Assembly: GCA_016550405.1 (NCBI GenBank)
Contig: JABXGX010000238.1
Span: forward strand, 1-17,731
Direction of reading: 5' to 3'
DNA: 17,731 nt
From: an archaeon
GTDB lineage: Archaea; Asgardarchaeota; Hermodarchaeia; Hermodarchaeales; Hermodarchaeaceae
Position 1 is the first letter of the stretch. Each line of letters opens with the position of its first letter. A program made the position numbers and the translations under genes. Below the pieces are notes generated by a model. That model was not told where the DNA came from and did no database searches. It saw only the letters and a program-made list of their open reading frames with translations. Positions 1 to 6,183 of the stretch are shown piece by piece.

Positions 1-27
1 AGGAGACCATCTAATCGGGGGATTAGC

Positions 28-768
28 GTGGCTGAAAAGACAAAATCCGGTATACCAGGTTTAGATGAAGCATTATATGGTGGATTTCCAACCGGGGCTG
101 TCATTCTCGTCAGCGGCGGTCCAGGGACGGGAAAGTCAATTTTGGTGAACCAGTTCTTAGTCAAAGGTGCCGCAGAATACAAAGAACCCGGTGTTCTCGT
201 TTCAATGGAAGAATCGCTTGCCTCAACGATTCGAAACATGAAGCAGTTTGGTTGGGATCTCCAAGATTTGATTGACAAGGGTATACTTGCAATGGTTGAT
301 GCGTCGCCAATGATACAAAATGACCGAGTAGTTCTAAAACCAGAACACCCCGTTTTAGGCCGAGAAGAATTTACAATGGAATCACTCCTTTCACTGATTC
401 ATCGAGAAATTCGACGTATCAAAGCAAAACGGGTGGCAATAGATTCGATTTCCACTCTCACCTTACAACATAAAGATCTGTTCCGGATTCGTCACGACCT
501 GCTGAATATGGTCCGATCACTACGGATGAGTCAAGCTACATGTCTAGTAGCAGTTGAGAGTCCAACTGAGAATAGTATCGGACGCTTTGACGTTGAAGGG
601 TTTCTCGTGGATGGCGTCGTGATGATGAAACTAATGAGTCAAGGGAATGTTCGCATTCGCACCATTGAAATTGGTAAAATGCGTGGTACTAGCCACCAAA
701 TGAACCCCCTCCTTCTCATGATTGGAGATAAAGGGATTCAGGTCTCCGATTTACCCCCAATTCAATGA
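28..768 (+). CDS. KaiC-like RecA-superfamily ATPase, single domain
   Basis: Single-domain KaiC-family P-loop ATPase of 246 residues. The opening SGIPGLDEAL is the classic KaiC N-terminal signature. The Walker A motif GGPGTGKS lies at residues 30-37, the paired catalytic-type glutamates (SMEES, E61-E62) follow the second strand, and Walker B is RVAIDS at about 135-140. The C-terminal third (GMR-like KMRGTSH region) matches the KaiC fold. The start is GTG at 28, chosen because family members begin just before this signature; the frame is open to the window edge, so a longer form cannot be excluded. Archaeal single-domain KaiC proteins are thought to act in signalling, often by partner binding. 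It heads a same-strand run with a small GTPase, a GvpD-like protein and a receiver, so a shared signalling role is inferred. No KaiA or KaiB is present, so a clock role is not supported. Confidence 0.92.
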   Translation: MAEKTKSGIPGLDEALYGGFPTGAVILVSGGPGTGKSILVNQFLVKGAAEYKEPGVLVSMEESLASTIRNMKQFGWDLQDLIDKGILAMVDASPMIQNDRVVLKPEHPVLGREEFTMESLLSLIHREIRRIKAKRVAIDSISTLTLQHKDLFRIRHDLLNMVRSLRMSQATCLVAVESPTENSIGRFDVEGFLVDGVVMMKLMSQGNVRIRTIEIGKMRGTSHQMNPLLLMIGDKGIQVSDLPPIQ

Positions 769-772
769 CAAC

Positions 773-782
773 CAAAAGGAGG
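773..782 (+). promoter_or_regulatory. Strong Shine-Dalgarno site for the 27-codon micro-ORF
   Basis: The sequence AAAAGGAGGA is one of the best anti-SD matches in this run of genes and lies five bases before the ATG at 788. It does not serve the GTPase start at 864 directly, which has only a weak GGTGA before it. The site therefore argues that the short reading frame is actually translated. Confidence 0.6.
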
Positions 783-787
783 ACTAG

Positions 788-871
788 ATGAAATCGAAAC
801 CGACGGGCTTAAATCTCTTCAAGCGAATACTCTCTTACGGGAAACATAAACTGGGTTTGGTGAATGCGTAG
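788..871 (+). CDS. Possible 27-residue micro-ORF or leader peptide
   Basis: An ATG with a strong upstream Shine-Dalgarno opens a 27-codon frame ending in TAG at 869-871. The product begins MKSKPTGLNLFKRILSYG and is basic (several Lys, Arg and His). Its stop overlaps the first codons of the GTPase frame, which starts at 864 in another register, so translational coupling is plausible. Alternatives are that this is the true N-terminus of the GTPase separated by a sequencing indel, or a chance frame. The 95-base gap between the KaiC-like gene and the GTPase holds nothing else. I do not recognise the peptide and assign no function. Confidence 0.4.
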   Translation: MKSKPTGLNLFKRILSYGKHKLGLVNA

Positions 872-1409
872 AATGGCACCTAGAAGCGGCCGATATATGT
901 TCAAGGTTTCCATTATCGGAGATTATGCCGTGGGAAAAACTTCCTTAATCAAACGATATATGACCAATACCTTCGAAGAAAGCTATAAGGCGACTCTGGG
1001 TGCAGCAATTTCAACTTTTAAGACCACGGTAGCTAATTCTTCTATTTCACTTCAAGTATGGGATCTTGCCGGCCAAACCGCGTTTCAACGCATTCGTGTC
1101 CAATATCTCTTTGGAACAGATTTTGCACTCGTTGTATATGACATAACTCGAAAAGAGACACTTGAGTGTGTCAAAGACTGGGTAAAGGATGTTAAGCAAA
1201 GCGCACCTGATGTGTTGCTTTATCTTGTGGGTAACAAAATTGATTTGGAAGAGAATCGATTGGTATCCCCAGGTTCAGCTAAAAACGTTAGAAAAAGTTT
1301 GAATATGTTGGGATACCTTGAAACTTCTGCAAAAGATGGCACTAATGTCAACGAACTCTTTCAAAATATCTCTCAATTGCTTTATGACTACACACAAAAG
1401 AATATTTAG
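864..1409 (+). CDS. Ras/Rab-like small GTPase
   Basis: Complete small GTPase of 181 residues. Visible motifs are G1 GDYAVGKTS (19-27), a G2 threonine near T44 in KATLGA, G3 WDLAGQ (66-71), G4 GNKID (123-127) and G5 ETSAK (153-157). The glutamine after DLAG is the usual catalytic Gln. The pattern is closest to Rab/Ras rather than Arf or MglA. There is no C-terminal cysteine or prenylation motif (it ends YTQKNI), so it is probably soluble or partner-recruited. Expanded sets of such GTPases are a hallmark of Asgard archaea. The start is uncertain: ATGs at 864, 873 and 897 are all in frame, and the one at 897 gives the family-typical MFKVSIIGD. It lies between a KaiC-like ATPase and a GvpD-like P-loop protein, which suggests a joint signalling module. 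Confidence 0.93.
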   Translation: MRRMAPRSGRYMFKVSIIGDYAVGKTSLIKRYMTNTFEESYKATLGAAISTFKTTVANSSISLQVWDLAGQTAFQRIRVQYLFGTDFALVVYDITRKETLECVKDWVKDVKQSAPDVLLYLVGNKIDLEENRLVSPGSAKNVRKSLNMLGYLETSAKDGTNVNELFQNISQLLYDYTQKNI

Positions 1410-1414
1410 AATAG

Positions 1415-2881
1415 GTGTTGAAACTCGTGACCCTGCCAGCAGAACTCATTGAATTCCTGAAACAGGAACAAGGCCAAACCCTCCTTGTTAAAGGAAAGTC
1501 TGGTACAGGTAAATCCACCTTTGTATTGTCTTTATTAGAAGAAATCGCGAAAACGATACCTGACAAATTTAGCGTTGGAAACTTCATCTATCTTTCAACA
1601 CGGGTTGCCAGTTCTAGCCTTAAATCTCAGTTTGGCTGGGCTTTTGAGATGCTCCCTGAAAGGCAAATTGTTGATGCTACTCCTTCCCTAATGGGTGTCC
1701 CTGAATCTCCACTTGAATGTGGCGAATCTATAAACAATCGCCTCGTCTATTCAGATGAACTGACCTTCATTAGTGCCGTCAACGACCGACTTCGAAACCT
1801 TAGTTCACCGGTATGTATCATCGATTCATTTGATGCCATTATTGAGGCAGCTCAAGCTGATCCACAACGATTAACAAGTGCTTTAACTAATCTGGGCAGA
1901 ATCCTTTGTGGAAAAATCATACTAGTTGTCGAAGGCATTGATGAGTCCCCGCTAGACCACATTGTCGATGGTATTGTTTGTGTGACTAAAGAACTCACTG
2001 AAGGACGCATGTGGCGAAGTTTACAGCTCATTAAATTACGTGGTACACGAATTCACCGAGGGATGCGTGGTTTCTCATTACGAGGAAATCGGTTCGCAAT
2101 CTTACAATCGTATGATGAAGAGCAAGCTGTTCGTATCTCTGATTTCAAAGTCATTCCCCACTCAGGAGGACGATTTTCTTCAGGAATCGAGGCGTTAGAT
2201 CATATCATTGGGGGATTCCGTCGTGGAAGCACCTTTTTCATCGATGTCTCCGAAGGCGTTTCAAATGAAGCAGTCAACAGCTTGATACTCAATATGATAG
2301 CAAACTTTCTAAAACAAGATAGTGGTGTTATCATCGTTCCCCCGAATAAGCTCAGCTTCCGCCGATTAAAAGCAGCTGCCCTCAAATATGGATTCGTGGA
2401 TCAACTCAACACTCGACTGCGCTTTTTTGCAAGCGCGGCAACAAGCCTTGGTGTGTCCAGTGCCACGGGAGAGTTAGGAGAATCGTATTACAAGACTGTT
2501 GCTTTTCGTGAAAGTTCTGATCTTGAAAATGCCTGGAGTATGGTATTAGAAGAACTAAGAAACCAAGGATGCAAAGACCTACTCAGTGTAGTTGGTTTTG
2601 GTTGGCTGCACTCTTGGCTTGGTCCCGAAAATCTTCCACGCTGGGCAACTCGGATATCCAATGATACTGCAACTGAAAGTAACCTCGCAGTTACAGTTGG
2701 ATATGGAAGTACTCCCGAGATAAACCAGCACCTTGCGGATTTAGCAGATATTCATGTAAAACTCGCGGTAAAACAAGGCGTTACAGTATTCCGCGGAATT
2801 AGCCCGATCACTCCTCAATATTGCTTGTATACTCATTTAGTGGAGGGTAAACCACAAATTGGCTTCCAAGAAATCGCATAA
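1415..2881 (+). CDS. GvpD-like two-lobed KaiC/RecA-family P-loop protein
   Basis: 488 residues from a GTG at 1415; TTG at 1418 and GTG at 1427 are alternative starts close to the weak ATAGGTG site. The first lobe opens with LPAELIEFLKQEQGQTLLVKG, has Walker A GKSGTGKS (27-34) and a Walker B-like VCIIDS (133-138), and resembles the archaeal GvpD P-loop family. The second lobe (from about 248) restarts with the KaiC-type FSSGIEALDHIIGGF, but where a P-loop should follow it reads IDVSEGVSNEA, without the GK[ST], so nucleotide binding is probably lost there. GvpD proteins are known as regulators in haloarchaeal gas vesicle clusters, yet no gas vesicle genes are here, so a general regulatory or sensing role is inferred. 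It starts six bases after the GTPase stop and overlaps the next gene. Confidence 0.8.
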   Translation: MLKLVTLPAELIEFLKQEQGQTLLVKGKSGTGKSTFVLSLLEEIAKTIPDKFSVGNFIYLSTRVASSSLKSQFGWAFEMLPERQIVDATPSLMGVPESPLECGESINNRLVYSDELTFISAVNDRLRNLSSPVCIIDSFDAIIEAAQADPQRLTSALTNLGRILCGKIILVVEGIDESPLDHIVDGIVCVTKELTEGRMWRSLQLIKLRGTRIHRGMRGFSLRGNRFAILQSYDEEQAVRISDFKVIPHSGGRFSSGIEALDHIIGGFRRGSTFFIDVSEGVSNEAVNSLILNMIANFLKQDSGVIIVPPNKLSFRRLKAAALKYGFVDQLNTRLRFFASAATSLGVSSATGELGESYYKTVAFRESSDLENAWSMVLEELRNQGCKDLLSVVGFGWLHSWLGPENLPRWATRISNDTATESNLAVTVGYGSTPEINQHLADLADIHVKLAVKQGVTVFRGISPITPQYCLYTHLVEGKPQIGFQEIA

Positions 2882-3245
2882 AGTGAAAATCCTATTAGCA
2901 GATGATTCCGAAACCTTCCTTCGGGCAGCACAGTTGCTACTCCGTGATTATGAAATCGAAACAGCTGCTGACGGTGAAGAGGCTCTTGAGAAACTCAAAG
3001 CTAGTCCACCAGATATCTTCTTCGTCGATTTAGTCCTTCCGAAAATAAGTGGAACCGAGCTGATTCGCCAAGTCACTGCAGAGTATCCAGAGATAGCTAT
3101 CGTCGCTTTGACAGCTATCGATGATCATGAAACCGTTCAAGAAGTCATGGATATGGGAGCCAAGGATTACCTAATCAAAGGTGCCCTCTCTTCAAATACC
3201 TTTAAAGCCATCATCGAAAAACTCACAAAAAGTTCTGAAAAATAG
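2859..3245 (+). CDS. Stand-alone CheY-like response regulator receiver
   Basis: Single receiver domain of 128 residues with no output domain. The acidic pair D15-D16 (LLADDSE), phosphoacceptor D57 (FFVDLVLP), switch threonine T85 (VALTA) and conserved lysine K107 (DYLIKG) are all present, so it should be phosphorylatable. The start is TTG at 2859, supported by GGAGGG at 2842-2847; this makes it overlap the GvpD-like gene by 23 bases, a sign of translational coupling. No histidine kinase lies in the window, so the phosphodonor is unknown. As the last gene of the plus-strand run it could report to, or be read by, the KaiC-like, GTPase and GvpD-like proteins. Its stop is only eight bases from the end of the convergent iscU gene. 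Confidence 0.9.
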   Translation: MASKKSHKVKILLADDSETFLRAAQLLLRDYEIETAADGEEALEKLKASPPDIFFVDLVLPKISGTELIRQVTAEYPEIAIVALTAIDDHETVQEVMDMGAKDYLIKGALSSNTFKAIIEKLTKSSEK

Positions 3246-3262
3246 CTCAAAGCCTATTTGAG
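3235..3262 (-). terminator. Hairpin plus T-tract at the convergent gene ends
   Basis: CTCAAA (3246-3251) and TTTGAG (3257-3262) form a perfect six-base stem with loop GCCTA that includes the iscU stop codon. Read on the minus strand it is followed by CTATTTTTC, an intrinsic-terminator-like arrangement for the sulfur operon. Archaeal termination relies mainly on T-tracts, so the hairpin may be secondary. Confidence 0.4.
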
Positions 3263-3643
3263 ATCCTCAATAGTGCGACCAGTTTTTTTCAGGTATTCTT
3301 CTATTGCGATATGTAAACCATCGGCTGCAAGATTTGAGCAGTGCATCTTGATTGGTGGCAGTCCTTCGAGGTTATCGGCGACATCATTTCGAGTGATTTG
3401 GTATGCTTCCTTGAGGGTTTTTCCCTTGGTGATTTCAGTGACCATACTTGAGGTCGCGATGGCAGCAGCACACCCAAAAGTTTTGAATGATACGTCGGTT
3501 ATGATATCATCCTTGACTTTGATATAGATCCATATGAGGTCTCCACAGGTCGGATTACCAACTTTTCCAACAGCATCTGCATCTTCCATTTCGCCCATAT
3601 TCCGAGGATTGGTGAAATGTTCTAAAACTTTTTCACTGTACAT
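3254..3643 (-). CDS. iscU: IscU-type Fe-S cluster scaffold protein
   Basis: 129-residue IscU/NifU N-domain scaffold. The three cluster-binding cysteines are C33 (NPTCGD), C58 (TFGCAAA) and C102 (KMHCSN), and the helper aspartate D35 is present. LPPIK (95-99), next to the last cysteine, corresponds to the LPPVK chaperone-recognition motif of bacterial IscU. It starts at ATG 3643 with an AAAGGAGA ribosome site upstream. It is the last gene of a minus-strand operon with tusA, a dsrE-like gene and iscS, and lies 18 bases after iscS. In Archaeoglobus fulgidus a similar IscU forms an (IscS-IscU)2 complex sharing a [2Fe-2S] cluster; the same pairing is inferred here. It would assemble clusters in the cytoplasm for transfer to apo-proteins. 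Confidence 0.95.
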   Translation of the reverse strand: MYSEKVLEHFTNPRNMGEMEDADAVGKVGNPTCGDLIWIYIKVKDDIITDVSFKTFGCAAAIATSSMVTEITKGKTLKEAYQITRNDVADNLEGLPPIKMHCSNLAADGLHIAIEEYLKKTGRTIEDLK

Positions 3644-3661
3644 GTTTATTCATCTCCTTTG

Positions 3662-4882
3662 CTAATTTCTAGGGTGATAGTGTTCATGTTCTTCACCCTC
3701 AAAGAGTTTATAGGGAACATCTTTCGAGAGCGGTGACATAGCCCGTAATTTTTCGATGATTGGGGGAATGACGTTCACGAATTGGTGGACTTGGGATAAG
3801 GTGTTTTCACGTCCTAAAGTGAGTTGAAGCGCCCCATGGGCTTCAGCTTCGGAGACACCCATACTCAGAAGACAATGTGAAGGCGCAAGCGTTTTCGATG
3901 TACAAGCTGAACTTGTAGCGACAAGAAATCCTTGGAAGCTTAAGTGCAGGGTGATAGCCTCGCCTTCAACATAGCTGAAGCGAATATTAGCGTTATTTGG
4001 AAGTCGTTCTGTTGGGTGCCCGTTCAGGTACGCTTCATCAACATTCTTGAGTACTCCATCAATCAGGGTGTCACGTAATTCCTTCAAATGTGTGATATAT
4101 GCAGGGAGTTCTTTCATAGCAATTTCAGCCGCAGCACCCATTCCAACAATGCCAGGAACATTTTCAGACCCAGAACGGATTCCGTATTCTTGGCCCCCAC
4201 CTAACAGTATTGGTTGTAATGCTATCCCCTTTCGGACATATAACGCGCCGACACCCTTGGGTCCGTACAAATCATTTGATGAAAAACTAAGCATAGAAAT
4301 CCCAAGCGCCAAAACATCAACTGGGATTTGACCAACACTGGCCACAGCATCGACATGAAACGGAACATTGGCATCCTGAGCAATTTTTGCTATCTCAGCT
4401 ATCGGCTGAATTGTGCCTACTTCATTGTTTGCATGTTGAATTGAAATGAGGATTGTCTTGTCAGTTATTGCGTCCTTAAGAGCGTTCAAATCCACTACGC
4501 CATACTCGTCAACCGGGATCTGAGTATATTCGAAACCTTGCTTGCTAAGAAATTTTGTGGTGTTGATTATACTTAGATGTTCCATCTGTGAAATAATGAT
4601 ATGGTTACCGTCTCGTTTGTGCCGATTAGCATATCCTTGTAAAGCGAGATTATTTGCTTCGGTCGCTCCACTCGTGAAAATGATTTTATCTTTCGCATCA
4701 GCACCGATGAGCTGACTTACTTGGACACGAGCATTCGCAATTGCCTTGGCGGATTGCTGCCCTGCCTTATGGACAGAAGAAGGATTTCCATAATAAGTGC
4801 GGAAATAAGGTTTCATAACTTGAAGTACCCGTTGATCCACTGGTACACCCGCACTGTGATTGAAATTCGCTTGTTTTGCCAA
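3662..4882 (-). CDS. iscS: IscS/NifS-like protein lacking the PLP lysine
   Basis: 406-residue aminotransferase class V protein of the NifS/IscS family. Family landmarks are YGNPSSVH (31-38), the PLP-phosphate loop SGATEANN (71-78), H102, HANNEVGTIQP (150-160), HVDAVAS (176-182), GGGQEYGIRSGSEN and the mobile-loop cysteine C327 (SSACTSK). The expected HK of the Schiff-base site (normally SAHKIYGPKG) reads N203-D204 in SSNDLYGPKG, so the PLP lysine is absent, and the usual Gln after VDAV is Ala181. This matches the A. fulgidus IscS, reported to have no desulfurase activity but to offer its loop cysteine as a cluster ligand. The C-terminus is unusual (GEEHEHYHPRN, His/Glu-rich). The start is TTG at 4882 after GAGATGAGG. 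It is co-transcribed with iscU. A structural or cluster-binding role is more likely than cysteine desulfuration. Confidence 0.93.
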   Translation of the reverse strand: MAKQANFNHSAGVPVDQRVLQVMKPYFRTYYGNPSSVHKAGQQSAKAIANARVQVSQLIGADAKDKIIFTSGATEANNLALQGYANRHKRDGNHIIISQMEHLSIINTTKFLSKQGFEYTQIPVDEYGVVDLNALKDAITDKTILISIQHANNEVGTIQPIAEIAKIAQDANVPFHVDAVASVGQIPVDVLALGISMLSFSSNDLYGPKGVGALYVRKGIALQPILLGGGQEYGIRSGSENVPGIVGMGAAAEIAMKELPAYITHLKELRDTLIDGVLKNVDEAYLNGHPTERLPNNANIRFSYVEGEAITLHLSFQGFLVATSSACTSKTLAPSHCLLSMGVSEAEAHGALQLTLGRENTLSQVHQFVNVIPPIIEKLRAMSPLSKDVPYKLFEGEEHEHYHPRN

Positions 4883-4915
4883 TTACCTCATCTCCCTATT
4901 TCTTCGCCTATCTCC

Positions 4916-5278
4916 CTAGAAGGTTAATACAGCATCCGCTTCTAACGCCAAATCGTTTAAGGTGGCAGAACCAACTATACCACATTCTTCAACATAGCCT
5001 CCACGATCAAGACCCAGTAACTGGGTGCTTTGATCACAGGCAACAAGCTTGACACCGGCCTCGATTGCCTGATTAATGATCTCACTAAGAGGAGGAAAGT
5101 TACCCATCTGGATTTTTTCTGCTTCACCCTTCTTGATAACAGAGACGCCTTTAATCACGAAATAGATTGTAGCATCAATATCCATGTTTCGGGCAGTTGT
5201 TGCTAGCACAAAAGGCGCATAAAGACGATGTGGTTCATCTATGCCACTCGTGACAACATACAATATTTTTTTCGCCAA
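4916..5278 (-). CDS. DsrE-family sulfur-relay protein
   Basis: 120-residue DsrE/DsrF-like protein. It begins KKILYVVTSGIDEPHRLYAPFVLATTA, the usual nucleotide-fold-like first strand and helix of DsrE proteins, then DATIYFVIKGVSV, and has a candidate persulfide-carrying cysteine at C81 (VKLVACDQSTQLLGL), with a second at C99. Known members pass sulfane sulfur on cysteine between TusA and other acceptors. The start is TTG at 5278 preceded by GGTGA; it follows tusA by six bases and precedes iscS by 33, so the four genes look co-transcribed. The pairing with TusA, next to an IscS without its PLP lysine, suggests that TusA/DsrE supply persulfide for cluster assembly; that is inference. The subfamily cannot be fixed without an alignment. 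Confidence 0.85.
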   Translation of the reverse strand: MAKKILYVVTSGIDEPHRLYAPFVLATTARNMDIDATIYFVIKGVSVIKKGEAEKIQMGNFPPLSEIINQAIEAGVKLVACDQSTQLLGLDRGGYVEECGIVGSATLNDLALEADAVLTF

Positions 5279-5284
5279 AATCTT

Positions 5285-5545
5285 TCACCTTTCTGTCTTT
5301 TGAATCAGGAACCGCAGATAATCATCACAATGTTCAATGTTCAGAACAGTATTTCCTGTTCGTTTTGCCCAACGAGTAATATCTTCTTCTGATGCTGGGT
5401 CGTCGGCTAGCACTTCAACGATTTCCTTTGGTTTCGCTTCTAGCACAGCTTGCCGGGTTTTGTATACAGGGATTGGGCAATACAAGCCCCGAGCATCAAT
5501 ATGATGGTGGATTTCAATATCACTGATATCTGTTTTTTCTGGCAT
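5285..5545 (-). CDS. tusA: TusA-like sulfur carrier protein
   Basis: 86-residue TusA/SirA-like protein. The family signature lies at DARGLYCPIPVYKTRQ (17-32), with the CPxP cysteine C23 that carries persulfide sulfur in characterised members. The fold is a short two-layer alpha/beta sandwich and the length is normal (about 75-90). A second cysteine sits at C73 (EHCDD). It starts at ATG 5545 with GGAGG nine bases upstream. It is the first gene of the minus-strand sulfur operon. Its leader carries a TATA box and a perfect palindrome, so the operon is probably controlled here. TusA usually takes sulfur from a desulfurase or rhodanese; because the neighbouring IscS looks inactive as a desulfurase, the donor may be another persulfide source. 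Confidence 0.93.
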   Translation of the reverse strand: MPEKTDISDIEIHHHIDARGLYCPIPVYKTRQAVLEAKPKEIVEVLADDPASEEDITRWAKRTGNTVLNIEHCDDYLRFLIQKTER

Positions 5546-5574
5546 TCCGTTGCGCCTCCAGAATCACATGGCGC

Positions 5575-5589
5575 CTTAACAGTGTTAAG
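5575..5589. promoter_or_regulatory. Perfect palindrome in the tusA operon leader
   Basis: CTTAACAGTGTTAAG is a seven-base perfect inverted repeat around one central base. It sits just downstream of the position expected for the tusA transcript start (about 25 bases from the TATA box) and upstream of its ribosome site, a typical place for a repressor operator. The divergent ribbon-helix-helix protein is the obvious candidate ligand, but this is inferred. Confidence 0.5.
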
Positions 5590-5613
5590 ATGATTAGGGG
5601 GGTATCCAACCTG

Positions 5614-5622
5614 CTATATAAG
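5614..5622 (-). promoter_or_regulatory. TATA box for tusA-dsrE-iscS-iscU
   Basis: CTTATATAG on the minus strand fits the archaeal TATA consensus and would place transcription start near 5590, leaving a leader of roughly 45 bases before tusA. Because the element is nearly symmetric (CTATATAAG on the plus strand), it could also serve the divergent regulator gene at 5731. Confidence 0.6.
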
Positions 5623-5661
5623 CTTGACCCAATCACTAACTTGTTGTCTAAATTCAGCAAT

Positions 5662-5695
5662 GTAACGCAAAAAGACGGTGAGGCGTAACGCTAAA
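5662..5695 (+). repeat. Direct repeat GTAACGCWAAA, two copies
   Basis: GTAACGCAAAA at 5662-5672 and GTAACGCTAAA at 5685-5695 lie 23 bases apart in the same orientation, about two helical turns. The second copy is extended to GCGTAACGC, which is a four-base inverted repeat with one central base. They lie ahead of the ribbon-helix-helix gene and may be its autoregulatory sites. Confidence 0.35.
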
Positions 5696-5730
5696 ATGCC
5701 ATGTTAGAATCACCCTATTAGGGGATTTCC

Positions 5731-6126
5731 ATGACCTCGGCATCGAAATCGAAGGGCAAACGAAAAGCGACGCCCGCCTCTGTATCAACTGACGATCTTG
5801 ATATGGCTCCAGGCTTGAAACAGGAAGTAATGGAGGAACTTAAACAGCTCTTCATGAAAGGAGAGCTCCCTGAGGCTAAACGTCGCGATAATATTGTAAT
5901 GACGCGATTATGGGATAGTGATTTGCGAATTGTTGACGCGTTAATTGCGTTAGAGATCTTCAAGAGCCGAAGTGAAGCTGTGGCCTTTCTAACCCATGAG
6001 GGAATTCAAGCAAAAAGTGATTTAGTTGATACGATCCTTCCTGCCATTGAGCGCATTGAGGAAATCAAGCGTCAAACTCGAGAGCAAGCGGTTACAGCCC
6101 TTCACAAATCTCGACAAAAGGAGTAG
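5731..6126 (+). CDS. Ribbon-helix-helix transcription regulator with N-terminal tail
   Basis: 131-residue protein with a basic, Ser/Lys-rich N-terminal tail (1-30), a helix around 28-50, and a ribbon-helix-helix (CopG/Arc/MetJ-type) domain at about 53-92. The ribbon strand is NIVMTRL, followed by helix one (LRIVDALIALE) and the diagnostic IFKSRSEAVAFLTHEGI turn and second helix. A charged C-terminal helix (105-125) follows. RHH proteins bind DNA as dimers through the beta ribbon. The start is ATG at 5731 with GGGG nine bases upstream. It is divergent from the tusA operon, sharing a 185-base region that holds a palindrome and a direct repeat, so local control of sulfur genes and of itself is a reasonable inference. 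The precise family is not recognised. Confidence 0.72.
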   Translation: MTSASKSKGKRKATPASVSTDDLDMAPGLKQEVMEELKQLFMKGELPEAKRRDNIVMTRLWDSDLRIVDALIALEIFKSRSEAVAFLTHEGIQAKSDLVDTILPAIERIEEIKRQTREQAVTALHKSRQKE

Positions 6127-6173
6127 CGTCTTCTCTTCAAGCGTGGTTTCTGTTTTTCGTGCGTGGCGAAGCG

Positions 6174-6183
6174 CTTTATAAAT
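6174..6183 (+). promoter_or_regulatory. TATA box for the acyl-CoA dehydrogenase gene
   Basis: CTTTATAAAT matches the archaeal TATA consensus and would give a start near 6207, some 25 bases before the preferred ATG at 6232. The following stretch is AT-rich, as is common for archaeal promoters. Confidence 0.6.

Noticed and set aside
28..768. A KaiABC-type circadian clock
   Set aside because: The protein has a single KaiC domain and there is no kaiA or kaiB. Single-domain archaeal KaiC proteins are common outside clocks.
1415..2881. A gas vesicle locus, suggested by the GvpD-like protein
   Set aside because: No gvpA, gvpF, gvpN or other vesicle gene is present nearby.
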